Source: Litorivivens sp041625575
GTDB taxonomy: Bacteria; Pseudomonadota; Gammaproteobacteria; Pseudomonadales; Spongiibacteraceae
Assembly (NCBI GenBank): GCA_041625575.1
Contig: JBFJTG010000002.1
Location: 20,999 to 84,998, forward strand
Length of the DNA stretch: 64,000 nt
Reading direction: 5' to 3'
The notes below the pieces were generated by a model. It was not told where the DNA came from, searched no databases, and worked only from the letters and a program-made list of their open reading frames with translations. Below are positions 41,704-51,178 of this stretch, one piece after another (positions within the stretch are counted from its first letter, which is position 1; every line of letters starts with the position of its first letter). The translations under genes were made by a program, and so were the position numbers.

Positions 41704-42904
41704 TGATTCTGACGTAATCAAGGGACAGATCAGTGGTCCAGACCGTCTCTGTGGCAGCGCCCCGAGATAGACTGACACGAATCACAATATTTTCTTCGGC
41801 CATTGCAGCCTGGCCCAGAGCCTCAGTATAAGACTCGGCAAGCCCTCCCTTCTCGGCAACGACAACGCCGTTAATTTCCACACCAACACTTTCTACATCG
41901 AGATCGTCAATTCCGGCACGGCCCAGCGCTGCAAGGATTCGCCCCCAATTCGGATCGCTGGCGTAAAGGGCTGTTTTTACGAGAGGCGATTCTGCTATAG
42001 TAAAGGCCGCCTGCAAACATTCCTTCTCGCTACGCCCTTGGCTTACTTCCACGGTAACGAATTTAGTCGCACCTTCGCCGTCGCGAATAATGCCTTGAGC
42101 CAGCTCAATAAATACCTGTTCAAGGGCTTGCCGCAAGACGCGGTAATCAGCTGATTCGGTCGAAGTGATCAACTCGCCACCGGCTTTGCCGGTCGCGACG
42201 AGAACACAGGCATCATTGGTAGAAGTGTCGCCGTCAATCGTGATCCGATTGAAGGAGCAATTAACAAGCTCTTCGAGCATTTGTTGAAGCAGATCGCTTG
42301 CGATGGGGGCATCTGTTGCTACGTAGCCAAGCATTGTCGCCATATTGGGCTTGATCATGCCGGCGCCTTTGGAGATACCCGTAATAGTGACCGTTCTTCC
42401 ACCACATTCAACTGACTTCGAACTAGCCTTGGGGCGCGTATCAGTCGTCATGATGCCGTGGGCAGCCGCCAACCAATTATTGTCGTCCAGCAAGCCTGGT
42501 AGCGTGGGCAATGCATTCGTTATCTTTTCAAGGGGCAGTCGCTCACCAATAACACCCGTCGAAAAAGGAAGTACCTCGTCAGGAGCACAGTGCATCAATT
42601 CCGCGACAGCCTTGCAGGTTTCCCGGGCAGCAAGCATTCCCTTGGTCCCGGTGCCGGCATTTGCGTTGCCGGTATTAACAAATAAATAACGCGGCGCCCG
42701 ACCTGCCAAATGTTCTCGCGCAACATGAACCGGTGCGGCGCAAAATCGGTTCTGGGTGAACACGGCCGCGACGGTCGAGCCTTGCGCGATCTCAAACAAC
42801 ACCAGATCTTTTCGCCCTGGACGTTTTATGCCGGCACTGCCTATCGCAATACGCACACCATTTACAGGTAATAAATCAGGTAATTCTGCTGGTCCAACTG
42901 CCAT
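41684..42904 (-). CDS. argJ: Bifunctional glutamate N-acetyltransferase/N-acetylglutamate synthase ArgJ
   Basis: A 406-residue enzyme of arginine biosynthesis. It recycles the acetyl group from N-acetylornithine to glutamate and can also start the pathway. The autoprocessing site is in KGAGMIKPNMATMLGYV (self-cleavage before the Thr of ATML). SDPNWGRILAALGRAG is the conserved C-terminal segment. It starts 3 bp after the secA stop. Confidence 0.95.
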   Translation of the reverse strand: MAVGPAELPDLLPVNGVRIAIGSAGIKRPGRKDLVLFEIAQGSTVAAVFTQNRFCAAPVHVAREHLAGRAPRYLFVNTGNANAGTGTKGMLAARETCKAVAELMHCAPDEVLPFSTGVIGERLPLEKITNALPTLPGLLDDNNWLAAAHGIMTTDTRPKASSKSVECGGRTVTITGISKGAGMIKPNMATMLGYVATDAPIASDLLQQMLEELVNCSFNRITIDGDTSTNDACVLVATGKAGGELITSTESADYRVLRQALEQVFIELAQGIIRDGEGATKFVTVEVSQGRSEKECLQAAFTIAESPLVKTALYASDPNWGRILAALGRAGIDDLDVESVGVEINGVVVAEKGGLAESYTEALGQAAMAEENIVIRVSLSRGAATETVWTTDLSLDYVRINADYRS

Positions 42905-42907
42905 TGA

Positions 42908-45649
42908 TTACGCGCCCAATCGACCGTGACAATGCTTGTATTTTTTACCGGAGCCACAAGGACAGTGCTCGTTTCGACCGACCTTGCGCTCATCACGAAC
43001 GAAGGGGGCCGCATTGCTTTCTGCCTGTTCCGGCGCCTCGTTTTCAACGCTGTTCAGCGCTGAGGATTCGGCGTGCTGAAATTCCATTGCCTGCTTGGCA
43101 TTGGCCTCGCGGCGCTCTCGTTCCAGCTCGTCAATTTCATCGTTACGCTGAATCTGTACGTGGGCCAAAAAGCGAACGACCTCATGTTTTAGCGATTCCA
43201 GCATCTCCTCAAACAGGGCGAACGCTTCACGCTTATATTCCTGCTTCGGATTTTTTTGCGCATAGGAACGCAAATGAATCCCGGCTCGCAAATGATCCAT
43301 TGTCGCAAGGTGCTCCTTCCACAGCGTATCCAGAACCTGCAACATGATATGGCGCTCGACTTTCCGCATATCGACACCGAGGCCTTCACACTTCTCGCGG
43401 TAGGCGACGCTGACTAACTCTACAAGTTTTTCGCGCAGGCTTTCCTCATGAAGTGTGTCGTCAGTATCGAGCCATTCCTGTACGGGCGCTCTCACCGCAA
43501 ACTCGGATTCCATGCGTTTTTCAAGCCCGGGAATATCCCACTGCTCTTCGATACTTTGTGGCGGGATATACTCGGCAACAATGCCGTTAACCACATCGGC
43601 TCGAATCGCTTCGAGCATGGGCGATATATCTTCTTCCTGCAGCAACTCATCCCGTTGCTGATAGATGATACGACGCTGATCATTCGCTACATCATCGTAT
43701 TCGAGCAACTGCTTACGAATATCGAAATTTCGCCCTTCTACTTTACGCTGGGCCTTCTCAATAGCATTGCTTACCATGCGATGCTCAATGGCCTCGCCTT
43801 TTTCCAGCCCGAGTGCCTGCATAATGTTGCGGACTCGGTCTGACGCAAAGATACGCATCAGGTTGTCGTCCAGAGACATATAGAATCGCGACAAACCGGG
43901 GTCGCCCTGACGTCCGGCACGTCCACGCAGCTGGTTATCTATGCGACGGGATTCGTGTCTTTCGGTACCAAAAATATGCAGACCGCCTGCTTCGATAACC
44001 TGACCGTGACGCACCTGCCACTCATTGCGCATGCGCTCTATAAGCGCCGGATCAGCTTCGGGCAAGGCTTTAATTTCAGCTTCTACATTCCCGCCCAGAA
44101 CGATATCCGTGCCTCGACCCGCCATATTGGTGGCAATAGTCACAACACCGGGGCGACCGGCCTGGATGATGATCTCAGCTTCGCGCTCATGGAATTTGGC
44201 GTTCAATACTTCGTGTTTAATTTTCGCGGCGTCAAAGCGTCGAGACATTTCTTCCGAGGTTTCGATAGATGCCGTGCCAACCAGAACAGGAGCGCCTAAT
44301 TCGACCATCGCCTTAACGTCTTCAACAATCGCATCGTATTTCTCGTCTTTCGTGAGATAAACCAGATCATTCAGGTCGCGACGTTGGCTGGGTTGGTTGG
44401 TCGGAATAACGACAACATCCAAACCGTAAATCTGCTGGAATTCGAAGGCTTCCGTATCCGCAGTGCCTGTCATACCGGCAAGCTTGTCAAACAGACGGAA
44501 ATAATTCTGGAAGGTTGTTGATGCGAGCGTCTGGCTTTCGGCCTGTATCTCAACGTTTTCCTTGGCTTCGATAGCCTGATGCAATCCTTCAGACAGACGT
44601 CTACCGGGCATGGTACGCCCGGTATGATCGTCGATAAGGACAACCTGCCCATCCTGAACGATGTACTCCACGTCGCGATGAAATAAGACATGCGCACGCA
44701 GTGCCGAATAAACATGGTGTAGCAAGTTAAGGTTGCCCGCTGAATAGAGGCTATCGCCTTCTTCCAGCAAGCCGTCTTGCAACATCAGCTCCTCAACCAG
44801 TTCGTGACCCGCTTCCGTGAGCTCGATCTGCCGGGCCTTTTCATCAATCGTGTAGTCGCCTTCTGCATCGGCATTCTCGTCGACACCTTCAACCGGCAGG
44901 GGGGCGGCCTTTAACTTCGGAATAAATTGGTTGATCCTTTTGTAGAGGCGCGAACTGTCTTCTGCCTGACCGGAAATGATCAGCGGTGTGCGCGCCTCGT
45001 CTATAAGAATAGAGTCAACTTCATCAATGATGGCAAAATTGAGACCGCGCTGGTAACGGTCCTCAATCGAAAACGCCATATTGTCGCGCAGGTAGTCAAA
45101 GCCAAATTCATTGTTCGTGCCGTAGGTGATATCCGCAGCGTAGGCAGCTTTTTTTGACTCGCTATCCTGACGCGTCTCGACAACACCAACGCTCAAGCCA
45201 AGGAATTCGTAAAGGGGACGCATCCATTCCGCGTCACGCCGAGCAAGATAATCGTTAACCGTGACAACAAACACGCCCAAACCTGACAGCGCATTAAGAT
45301 AAACCGGCAGTGTTGCCACCAGCGTCTTGCCCTCACCGGTTTTCATCTCGGCAATTCTGCCTTCGTGCAAGGTGATGCCGCCAATCAACTGGACATCGAA
45401 GTGCCTCATCCGCATCACCCTGCGGCTAGCTTCGCGGACCGTTGCAAAGGCTTCGGGCAACAACTGATCGAGCGACTCACCGTCGACAAGACGTTGCTTG
45501 AATTGCTGGGTTTTGGCCTGCAGGTCAGCGTCAGACAAAGCCTTCAGCCCGTCCTCAAACTCATTAATCTCAGCGACCAGTCGGCCCATACGCTTGAGTT
45601 CACGATCATTTTTACTGCCAAATATTTTCTTGATTACGCCAGCTATCAT
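42908..45649 (-). CDS. secA: Preprotein translocase ATPase SecA
   Basis: A 913-residue motor of Sec export. N-terminal DEAD-like motor with GEGKTLVATLPVYLN (Walker A), a second RecA-like domain (TNMAGRGTDIVLGGN), the preprotein crosslinking domain, and a C-terminal zinc-binding SEC-C motif with CPCGSGKKYKHCHG. Typical length. No secM or M23-peptidase gene is upstream; lpxC is next at 46.8 kb. Confidence 0.97.
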   Translation of the reverse strand: MIAGVIKKIFGSKNDRELKRMGRLVAEINEFEDGLKALSDADLQAKTQQFKQRLVDGESLDQLLPEAFATVREASRRVMRMRHFDVQLIGGITLHEGRIAEMKTGEGKTLVATLPVYLNALSGLGVFVVTVNDYLARRDAEWMRPLYEFLGLSVGVVETRQDSESKKAAYAADITYGTNNEFGFDYLRDNMAFSIEDRYQRGLNFAIIDEVDSILIDEARTPLIISGQAEDSSRLYKRINQFIPKLKAAPLPVEGVDENADAEGDYTIDEKARQIELTEAGHELVEELMLQDGLLEEGDSLYSAGNLNLLHHVYSALRAHVLFHRDVEYIVQDGQVVLIDDHTGRTMPGRRLSEGLHQAIEAKENVEIQAESQTLASTTFQNYFRLFDKLAGMTGTADTEAFEFQQIYGLDVVVIPTNQPSQRRDLNDLVYLTKDEKYDAIVEDVKAMVELGAPVLVGTASIETSEEMSRRFDAAKIKHEVLNAKFHEREAEIIIQAGRPGVVTIATNMAGRGTDIVLGGNVEAEIKALPEADPALIERMRNEWQVRHGQVIEAGGLHIFGTERHESRRIDNQLRGRAGRQGDPGLSRFYMSLDDNLMRIFASDRVRNIMQALGLEKGEAIEHRMVSNAIEKAQRKVEGRNFDIRKQLLEYDDVANDQRRIIYQQRDELLQEEDISPMLEAIRADVVNGIVAEYIPPQSIEEQWDIPGLEKRMESEFAVRAPVQEWLDTDDTLHEESLREKLVELVSVAYREKCEGLGVDMRKVERHIMLQVLDTLWKEHLATMDHLRAGIHLRSYAQKNPKQEYKREAFALFEEMLESLKHEVVRFLAHVQIQRNDEIDELERERREANAKQAMEFQHAESSALNSVENEAPEQAESNAAPFVRDERKVGRNEHCPCGSGKKYKHCHGRLGA

Positions 45650-45898
45650 TTATGACTTCGCTTGATTCATCTTTTGGGTTGCGTTCACCTGTGTTTTGTA
45701 CCTGCTTTTAGCAGTAGCCACCATACAAGGTGATTTTCACAACTGAGGTTTCAGGGTGCGTTAATGACATGGCCTACGGTCCTGACCATGACAGCTAGAT
45801 GCACTCCGAAATCGCGCGAGCGCGACCACGGCAAGTGCGCCAATATCGCATAGAAGTGCTTTAATTTCCATGCCCAAACTGGCGACGGAGAGGGAGAA

Positions 45899-46813
45899 TC
45901 AGCCTATTGCAGAAATAGGATTCATATAGGAAATCGGTGCGTCAGCAACATTATCAAACGTCACCATCTCCCAAGCATCTTCCTGGGCGATTAACGCGCG
46001 CAAGGATGCATTATTCAATCCGTGCCCTGATTTATAAGCTTTGAATTCGCCGATCAGGCTATAACCCAGCAAATAGAGGTCACCAATGGCATCCAGCACC
46101 TTGTGCTTTACGAATTCATCGTCGTAACGAAGGCCATCTTCATTCAAAATGCGGTATTCATCGACAACAATAGCGTTGTCAACGCTACCGCCCTGGGCCA
46201 AGCCCTGGGAACGCAAGTATTCAATTTCGTGCATGAACCCGAAGGTTCTCGCGCGACTTACTTCTTTCACGAAAGAGGTGCTGGAAAAGTCGAGCACAGC
46301 CTGGGGCGTTCGATCGCGAAAAACCGGGTGATCAAAGTTAATGGTAAAGGAGACCTTGAAGCCGTCAAAAGGGAGAAAACTGGCAACCTTGTCTCCATCC
46401 TTAACCGTGATAGCCTTTTTAATGCGAATGAACTTCTTCGCTGCGTTTTGTTCCTCTATACCCGCAGACTGGATAAGAAAAACAAAAGGTCCTGCACTTC
46501 CATCCATAATAGGAACTTCGGAGGCACTGAGCTCGACATACGCATTATCTATGCCCAATCCGGCCATCGCTGACAATAGGTGCTCCACTGTGGAGACGCG
46601 CACACCATCTTTTACCAGGGTAGAAGACAGAGTGGTATCGCCCACATTCTCCGCGCGTGCAGGGATTTCAACAACGGGATTGAGATCTGTACGACGAAAC
46701 ACGATGCCTTTATCAATCGGCGCCGGTTTCAAGGTCAGGTAGACCTTTTCGCCAGTATGTAAACCTACGCCAGTGGCGCGGATGGTATTTCTCAATGTAC
46801 GTTGTTTAATCAT
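45899..46813 (-). CDS. lpxC: UDP-3-O-acyl-N-acetylglucosamine deacetylase LpxC
   Basis: A 304-residue zinc deacetylase performing the first committed step of lipid A synthesis. Motifs: VSTVEHLLSAMAGLGIDN (His79 region), EVPIMDGSAGPF, and KHKVLDAIGDLYLLG with the other metal ligands; GHGLNN near the end. Follows ftsZ by 107 bp. Confidence 0.97.
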   Translation of the reverse strand: MIKQRTLRNTIRATGVGLHTGEKVYLTLKPAPIDKGIVFRRTDLNPVVEIPARAENVGDTTLSSTLVKDGVRVSTVEHLLSAMAGLGIDNAYVELSASEVPIMDGSAGPFVFLIQSAGIEEQNAAKKFIRIKKAITVKDGDKVASFLPFDGFKVSFTINFDHPVFRDRTPQAVLDFSSTSFVKEVSRARTFGFMHEIEYLRSQGLAQGGSVDNAIVVDEYRILNEDGLRYDDEFVKHKVLDAIGDLYLLGYSLIGEFKAYKSGHGLNNASLRALIAQEDAWEMVTFDNVADAPISYMNPISAIG

Positions 46814-46920
46814 CGTTCCTGCAAAATTTTCGCGTGTAAAGGAGCCAGCATGCGCATGTTAGCAGAGCCTGCGCCATTCACCAAACGTCAGCCGACCAAA
46901 TTGTGACCAGCCAAACAGTC

Positions 46921-48072
46921 CTAATCGGCCTGTCTGCGCAGGAATGCCGGGATATCAAGATACTCCATATTCCGGTCTTCCATTGCCGCCGTCGCAACCG
47001 CTTCACGCGCTGCTGCTGACTTGCGCATGACCGTCGGCCGGTCCAGCTGCCGATAGTCGCTGGCTGTTTTCGGCTCTGCCGGCTTATTTTCCACTACTTT
47101 CAAGGGGATATCGACCCCGCCATCCAACCCGGTAGCCACAACGGTAACCCGCAGCTCATCGACCATATCGGGGTCAATAACGGTTCCCACAACGACAGTA
47201 GCCTGATCGGATGCAAACTCCTTGATCGTGTCACCCACATCAGCAAACTCACCCAAAGACAAGTCCAGGCCAGCGGTGATATTGACAAGAATACCGCGCG
47301 CGCCCTGGATGTTGATATCTTCGAGTAAGGGGCTGCGAATCGCCGCTTCGGCCGCTTCGATAGCACGGTTTTCACCAGAAGCCGTTCCCGAGCCCATCAT
47401 TGCCATGCCCATCTCGGACATAACAGTGCGAACGTCAGCGAAATCGACGTTGATCATGCCCGGGCGAATAATCAGATCGGCAATCCCCTGCACTGCACCC
47501 AGCAATACATCATTGGCCGCTTTAAAAGCATCCAGCAGGCTGGTGTTCTTACCCAACACAGTCAGCAGCTTTTCATTTGGGATGGTAATCAGCGAATCCA
47601 CATGTTCACGCAGCTCACGCATGCCCTGCTCGGCAATTTCCATGCGCTTGCGCCCCTCGAAGGGGAAAGGCTTAGTCACAACGGCGACCGTGAGTATGCC
47701 CAGCTCGCGCGCGATCTCAGCAACAACCGGCGCCCCTCCGGTTCCCGTACCACCACCCATACCAGCGGTAATGAAGACCATATCGGCGCCTTCGAGAGCT
47801 TCCTGAATGCGATCGCGATCTTCCATCGCAGCCTTGCGGCCAATTTCCGGATTTGCACCGGCACCCAGACCTTTGGTGATATTGTTTCCCAACTGCAGAA
47901 CAGTGCGAGAACAAATATCCGTTAAGGCTTGCGCGTCAGTGTTGGCGCAAATGAAATCAACGCCCTCAACCTGATTCGCAATCATGTGTTTAACAGCATT
48001 GCCGCCACCACCACCAACACCGATGACTTTAATAACTGCACTTTGCGGTACGTTATCAACGAGTTCAAACAT
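46921..48072 (-). CDS. ftsZ: Cell division protein FtsZ
   Basis: A 383-residue tubulin-like GTPase forming the Z ring. IKVIGVGGGGGNAVKHM and GGGTGTGGAPVVAEIA are the nucleotide-binding tubulin signature; the C-terminal conserved tail is YLDIPAFLRRQAD, the FtsA/ZipA-binding peptide. I chose the ATG at 48072 with GGGAGAAAG upstream; the upstream extension is not conserved. Linked to ftsA with 71 bp between. Confidence 0.97.
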   Translation of the reverse strand: MFELVDNVPQSAVIKVIGVGGGGGNAVKHMIANQVEGVDFICANTDAQALTDICSRTVLQLGNNITKGLGAGANPEIGRKAAMEDRDRIQEALEGADMVFITAGMGGGTGTGGAPVVAEIARELGILTVAVVTKPFPFEGRKRMEIAEQGMRELREHVDSLITIPNEKLLTVLGKNTSLLDAFKAANDVLLGAVQGIADLIIRPGMINVDFADVRTVMSEMGMAMMGSGTASGENRAIEAAEAAIRSPLLEDINIQGARGILVNITAGLDLSLGEFADVGDTIKEFASDQATVVVGTVIDPDMVDELRVTVVATGLDGGVDIPLKVVENKPAEPKTASDYRQLDRPTVMRKSAAAREAVATAAMEDRNMEYLDIPAFLRRQAD

Positions 48073-48143
48073 GGTCTTTCTCCCTTTTTTAGCTTTTGAG
48101 CACGGAATTCCGCGCCCGGTTACTAAACTCAAAATTGCCTATG

Positions 48144-49376
48144 TTAAAAATTACTTTGTACCCAGTTTTTAATCCGCTCAACGAAACTAACCGGTGAGCG
48201 CTTGCGTTTTTTACCAACATCACTGGTATGTTGCGTAAATCCGTATTGCAGTAAACCGACACTGGTTGAGTAAATCGGGTTACGCACGATATCCGTGAGG
48301 CCACTAATATCCTGCGGCACGCCCAAGCGCACGGGCATGTGGAAAATCTCTTCCGCAAGATCTATAACGCCTTCCATCTTTGAAGTACCTCCGGTCAATA
48401 CAATGCCGGCGGCACAAATATCTTCGTATCCACTGCGCCGCAACTCCGCTTGCACAAGGGTAAATAGCTCGTCATAACGCGGCTCCACAACAGCCGCTAG
48501 CTGCTGCCGGGATAAATCTCGCGGTGGACGCTCGCCAACACTGGGCACTTTTATGGTTTCGTCTTCACCCGCCAGTTGAGTAAGGGCGCAGGCATATTTA
48601 ATTTTAATTTCCTCGGCATACTGGGTCGGCGTACGCAAAGCCATGGCAATATCATTGGTCACCTGGTCGCCAGCGATCGGGATCACGCCTGTGTGCTTAA
48701 TTGCACCCTCGGTAAAGATGGCAATATCCGTTGTACCCCCGCCAATATCGACCAAACAGACACCCAACTCCTTTTCGTCTTCTGTAAGCACTGCGTAGCT
48801 TGATGCAAGCTGCTCAAGGATCACATCTTCAACTTCGAGTCCGCAGCGGCGAATACATTTTTCAATATTCTGCACGGCGTTGACCGCACAGGTAACAAGA
48901 TGAACTTTCGCTTCTAATCGAACACCCGACATGCCCAAGGGCTCGCGGATACCTTCCTGATCGTCGACGATGTATTCCTGCGGCAGTATGTGCAGTACTT
49001 TCTGGTCCGCAGGAATAGCGACGGCTTGCGCCGCATCAATTACGCGCTCCAGATCCGCCTGATAAACTTCGCGATCCCTGATGGCGACAATGCCATGCGA
49101 ATTCAAGCTGCGGATGTGACTACCTGCAATGCCGACGTAAACACTATGAATCTGACAGCCCGCCATTAGCTCTGCTTCTTCAACCGCCCGCTGAATAGAT
49201 TGCACCGTCGACTCAATGTTAATGACAACGCCTTTCTTCATGCCTCGCGACGGGTGAGTACCAATGCCGACAATTTCCAGCACACCGTCACCGTTAATCG
49301 CACCGACTATAGCCACGACTTTTGAGGTGCCAATGTCCAGCCCGACTACCATGCGATCTGTATGAGTGCTCGCCAT
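48144..49376 (-). CDS. ftsA: Cell division protein FtsA
   Basis: A 410-residue actin-like protein tethering FtsZ to the membrane. VGLDIGTSKVVAIVG (phosphate 1), VCLVDIGGGTTDIAIF (phosphate 2), and GIVLTGGTSKMEGV (adenosine) are all present. The C-terminal amphipathic helix is SFVERIKNWVQSNF, the membrane-targeting sequence. Confidence 0.96.
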   Translation of the reverse strand: MASTHTDRMVVGLDIGTSKVVAIVGAINGDGVLEIVGIGTHPSRGMKKGVVINIESTVQSIQRAVEEAELMAGCQIHSVYVGIAGSHIRSLNSHGIVAIRDREVYQADLERVIDAAQAVAIPADQKVLHILPQEYIVDDQEGIREPLGMSGVRLEAKVHLVTCAVNAVQNIEKCIRRCGLEVEDVILEQLASSYAVLTEDEKELGVCLVDIGGGTTDIAIFTEGAIKHTGVIPIAGDQVTNDIAMALRTPTQYAEEIKIKYACALTQLAGEDETIKVPSVGERPPRDLSRQQLAAVVEPRYDELFTLVQAELRRSGYEDICAAGIVLTGGTSKMEGVIDLAEEIFHMPVRLGVPQDISGLTDIVRNPIYSTSVGLLQYGFTQHTSDVGKKRKRSPVSFVERIKNWVQSNF

Positions 49377-49427
49377 GTTAAACGCCCCCGAATTTATATT
49401 TATGTCGCATCAACGCCAGATCGCTCA

Positions 49428-50246
49428 TCAAGACCGCCCCTCGCGCCAATCAACCGCAATACCGTTGATGTAGCGAGTATCAACCTGCTGCACATCTGCA
49501 AACCGACTCTCTAACTTTTCCCGATAAACCAACAAAAAACGCTTCATGTTCTGCACGGGACGTTTGCGCCCGAGTTTTATCTGCACACCGTCGCTAGTGA
49601 CCCCCGACCACTGCCCGCCTTCATCCAACATCAAATGCGACAACTGGATAGGCGTATCGGCAAGCAACTGCGTCATCAACTGGTAGGCCTGCAATACACC
49701 AGCTGAGGCAGCATCAGGCCCCTCGAGGGTGGGCAAGCCCAATCCCTTGGGCAGAGCCGACGGCGTAAAAACCTCGCCGCGATGATTGAGCAAAGCGTTC
49801 CGCCCCCAGTAGGCGATTGGAGCCTGCTCCTCAATCGCCACTCGAATTGACCACGGCCACTCTCGCTGCACGCTGGCCGACAGTACCCAGGGCTCTTCCT
49901 CCACACTGGCTTTAATTGCGTCCAAATCAAGACCGAAATAGCCACCTTCAATAAAGGGGTTTACCCTACTCACGAGCTGCGCCTGGCTAACATGTTTTAT
50001 ACCGCCAGCGAAGGACACACGTTCAACAGAAACATTGCCCAGGGCCAGCGCCATTGAAAATACACTTGCCATCGCGATACCCGTCAAGCCAAGCACAGTG
50101 ACGACGCGCAAGTAGGGTGCTAAATTTATCGTCAGCTTTTTCGCCTGCCCAGTGCCGCTACGACGAGCTTGCGCACCGCGTTTTTTAGTTACCTTTGCCT
50201 TGGGCATTTTCTTCTTGGTAACCTTGATTTGCTTTACGTCTCTCAT
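49428..50246 (-). CDS. ftsQ: Cell division protein FtsQ
   Basis: A 272-residue bitopic membrane protein. A basic cytoplasmic tail of about 45 residues (with KVTKKKMPKAKVTKKRGAQ) precedes the membrane helix VVTVLGLTGIAMASVFSMAL, then a periplasmic POTRA domain (residues 75-145) and the FtsQ beta-domain. The lysine-rich tail is longer than usual. It overlaps ddl by 4 nt. Confidence 0.93.
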   Translation of the reverse strand: MRDVKQIKVTKKKMPKAKVTKKRGAQARRSGTGQAKKLTINLAPYLRVVTVLGLTGIAMASVFSMALALGNVSVERVSFAGGIKHVSQAQLVSRVNPFIEGGYFGLDLDAIKASVEEEPWVLSASVQREWPWSIRVAIEEQAPIAYWGRNALLNHRGEVFTPSALPKGLGLPTLEGPDAASAGVLQAYQLMTQLLADTPIQLSHLMLDEGGQWSGVTSDGVQIKLGRKRPVQNMKRFLLVYREKLESRFADVQQVDTRYINGIAVDWREGRS

Positions 50247-51178
50247 AAGGCCTGCACCGCTATAGCCAACACCAGCTCCTGAAAATCCCAGCCCTTGGCT
50301 TTTGCTGCCATTGGAACCAAGCTGTGATCAGTCATTCCCGGGATGGTGTTCACCTCCAGTAATTGAAACTCGCCCTGCTCGGTACACATCACGTCCACGC
50401 GCCCCCAGCCTTCACATCCCAAGCTGTCAAATGCCTGAAGTGCGAGTTCTTGCAGTGCACTTTCCTCAGCCGGAGGTAAACCGCAAGGGCATATATAGCG
50501 GGTGGCTGTTGAGGTATATTTCGCGTCAAAATCGTAAAAGCGATTGTCCGTTTCCAGACGAATTGCGGGCAGTACTTCGCGCCCTACAATCGCGACGGTA
50601 TATTCTTTCCCTACAACCCAACGCTCAGCCAACACAGTCCCGTAGTTTTTAGCCTGAGCGTATGCTTCACAAAGCTCCGCTTCGCTTGAAACCCGAGCCA
50701 TCCCGATACTTGAGCCCTCGTTACTGGGCTTGACGATGCACTCACCCAGACGTGCGAACACAGCTTCCAGATTGCTGCTTTCATCAAGCAGTTCGAAGTC
50801 TGGTGTCGGCAATCCGGCGCCCATCCACAACAACTTGCTTCGTCGTTTATCCATAGCCAGCGCAGACGCCAGCACAGCACTACCGGTAAAACGCACACCT
50901 TTACTTAGCAATGCACCCTGAACGGTACCGTCTTCACCGCCAGGACCGTGCAAAGCGATAAAAGCCAGACCGAAATCCGCAATTTTTTCTAGCCAGTTCT
51001 TTTGTGCCGTATCAACAAGTTCGCAGGGCATGCCCAGCCCAACCAATGCTTCCAGGACTGCATTTCCCGAACGCAGCGAGATTTCGCGCTCGGCTGAATT
51101 ACCACCTGCCAACACAGCAATCGGGCCGCTCAAACTATCGCGGAGTTGCTTCGCCATAGTTGCTCGAATATCACTCAT
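50243..51178 (-). CDS. ddl: D-alanine-D-alanine ligase
   Basis: A 311-residue ATP-grasp ligase making D-Ala-D-Ala. AVLAGGNSAEREISLRSGNAV (N-terminal), ALHGPGGEDGTVQG, KPSNEGSSIGM, and LLEVNTIPGMTDHSLVPMAA are the family motifs. I chose the ATG at 51178, overlapping the murC stop as ATGA; a GTG three codons upstream is also possible. Confidence 0.95.
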   Translation of the reverse strand: MSDIRATMAKQLRDSLSGPIAVLAGGNSAEREISLRSGNAVLEALVGLGMPCELVDTAQKNWLEKIADFGLAFIALHGPGGEDGTVQGALLSKGVRFTGSAVLASALAMDKRRSKLLWMGAGLPTPDFELLDESSNLEAVFARLGECIVKPSNEGSSIGMARVSSEAELCEAYAQAKNYGTVLAERWVVGKEYTVAIVGREVLPAIRLETDNRFYDFDAKYTSTATRYICPCGLPPAEESALQELALQAFDSLGCEGWGRVDVMCTEQGEFQLLEVNTIPGMTDHSLVPMAAKAKGWDFQELVLAIAVQAL

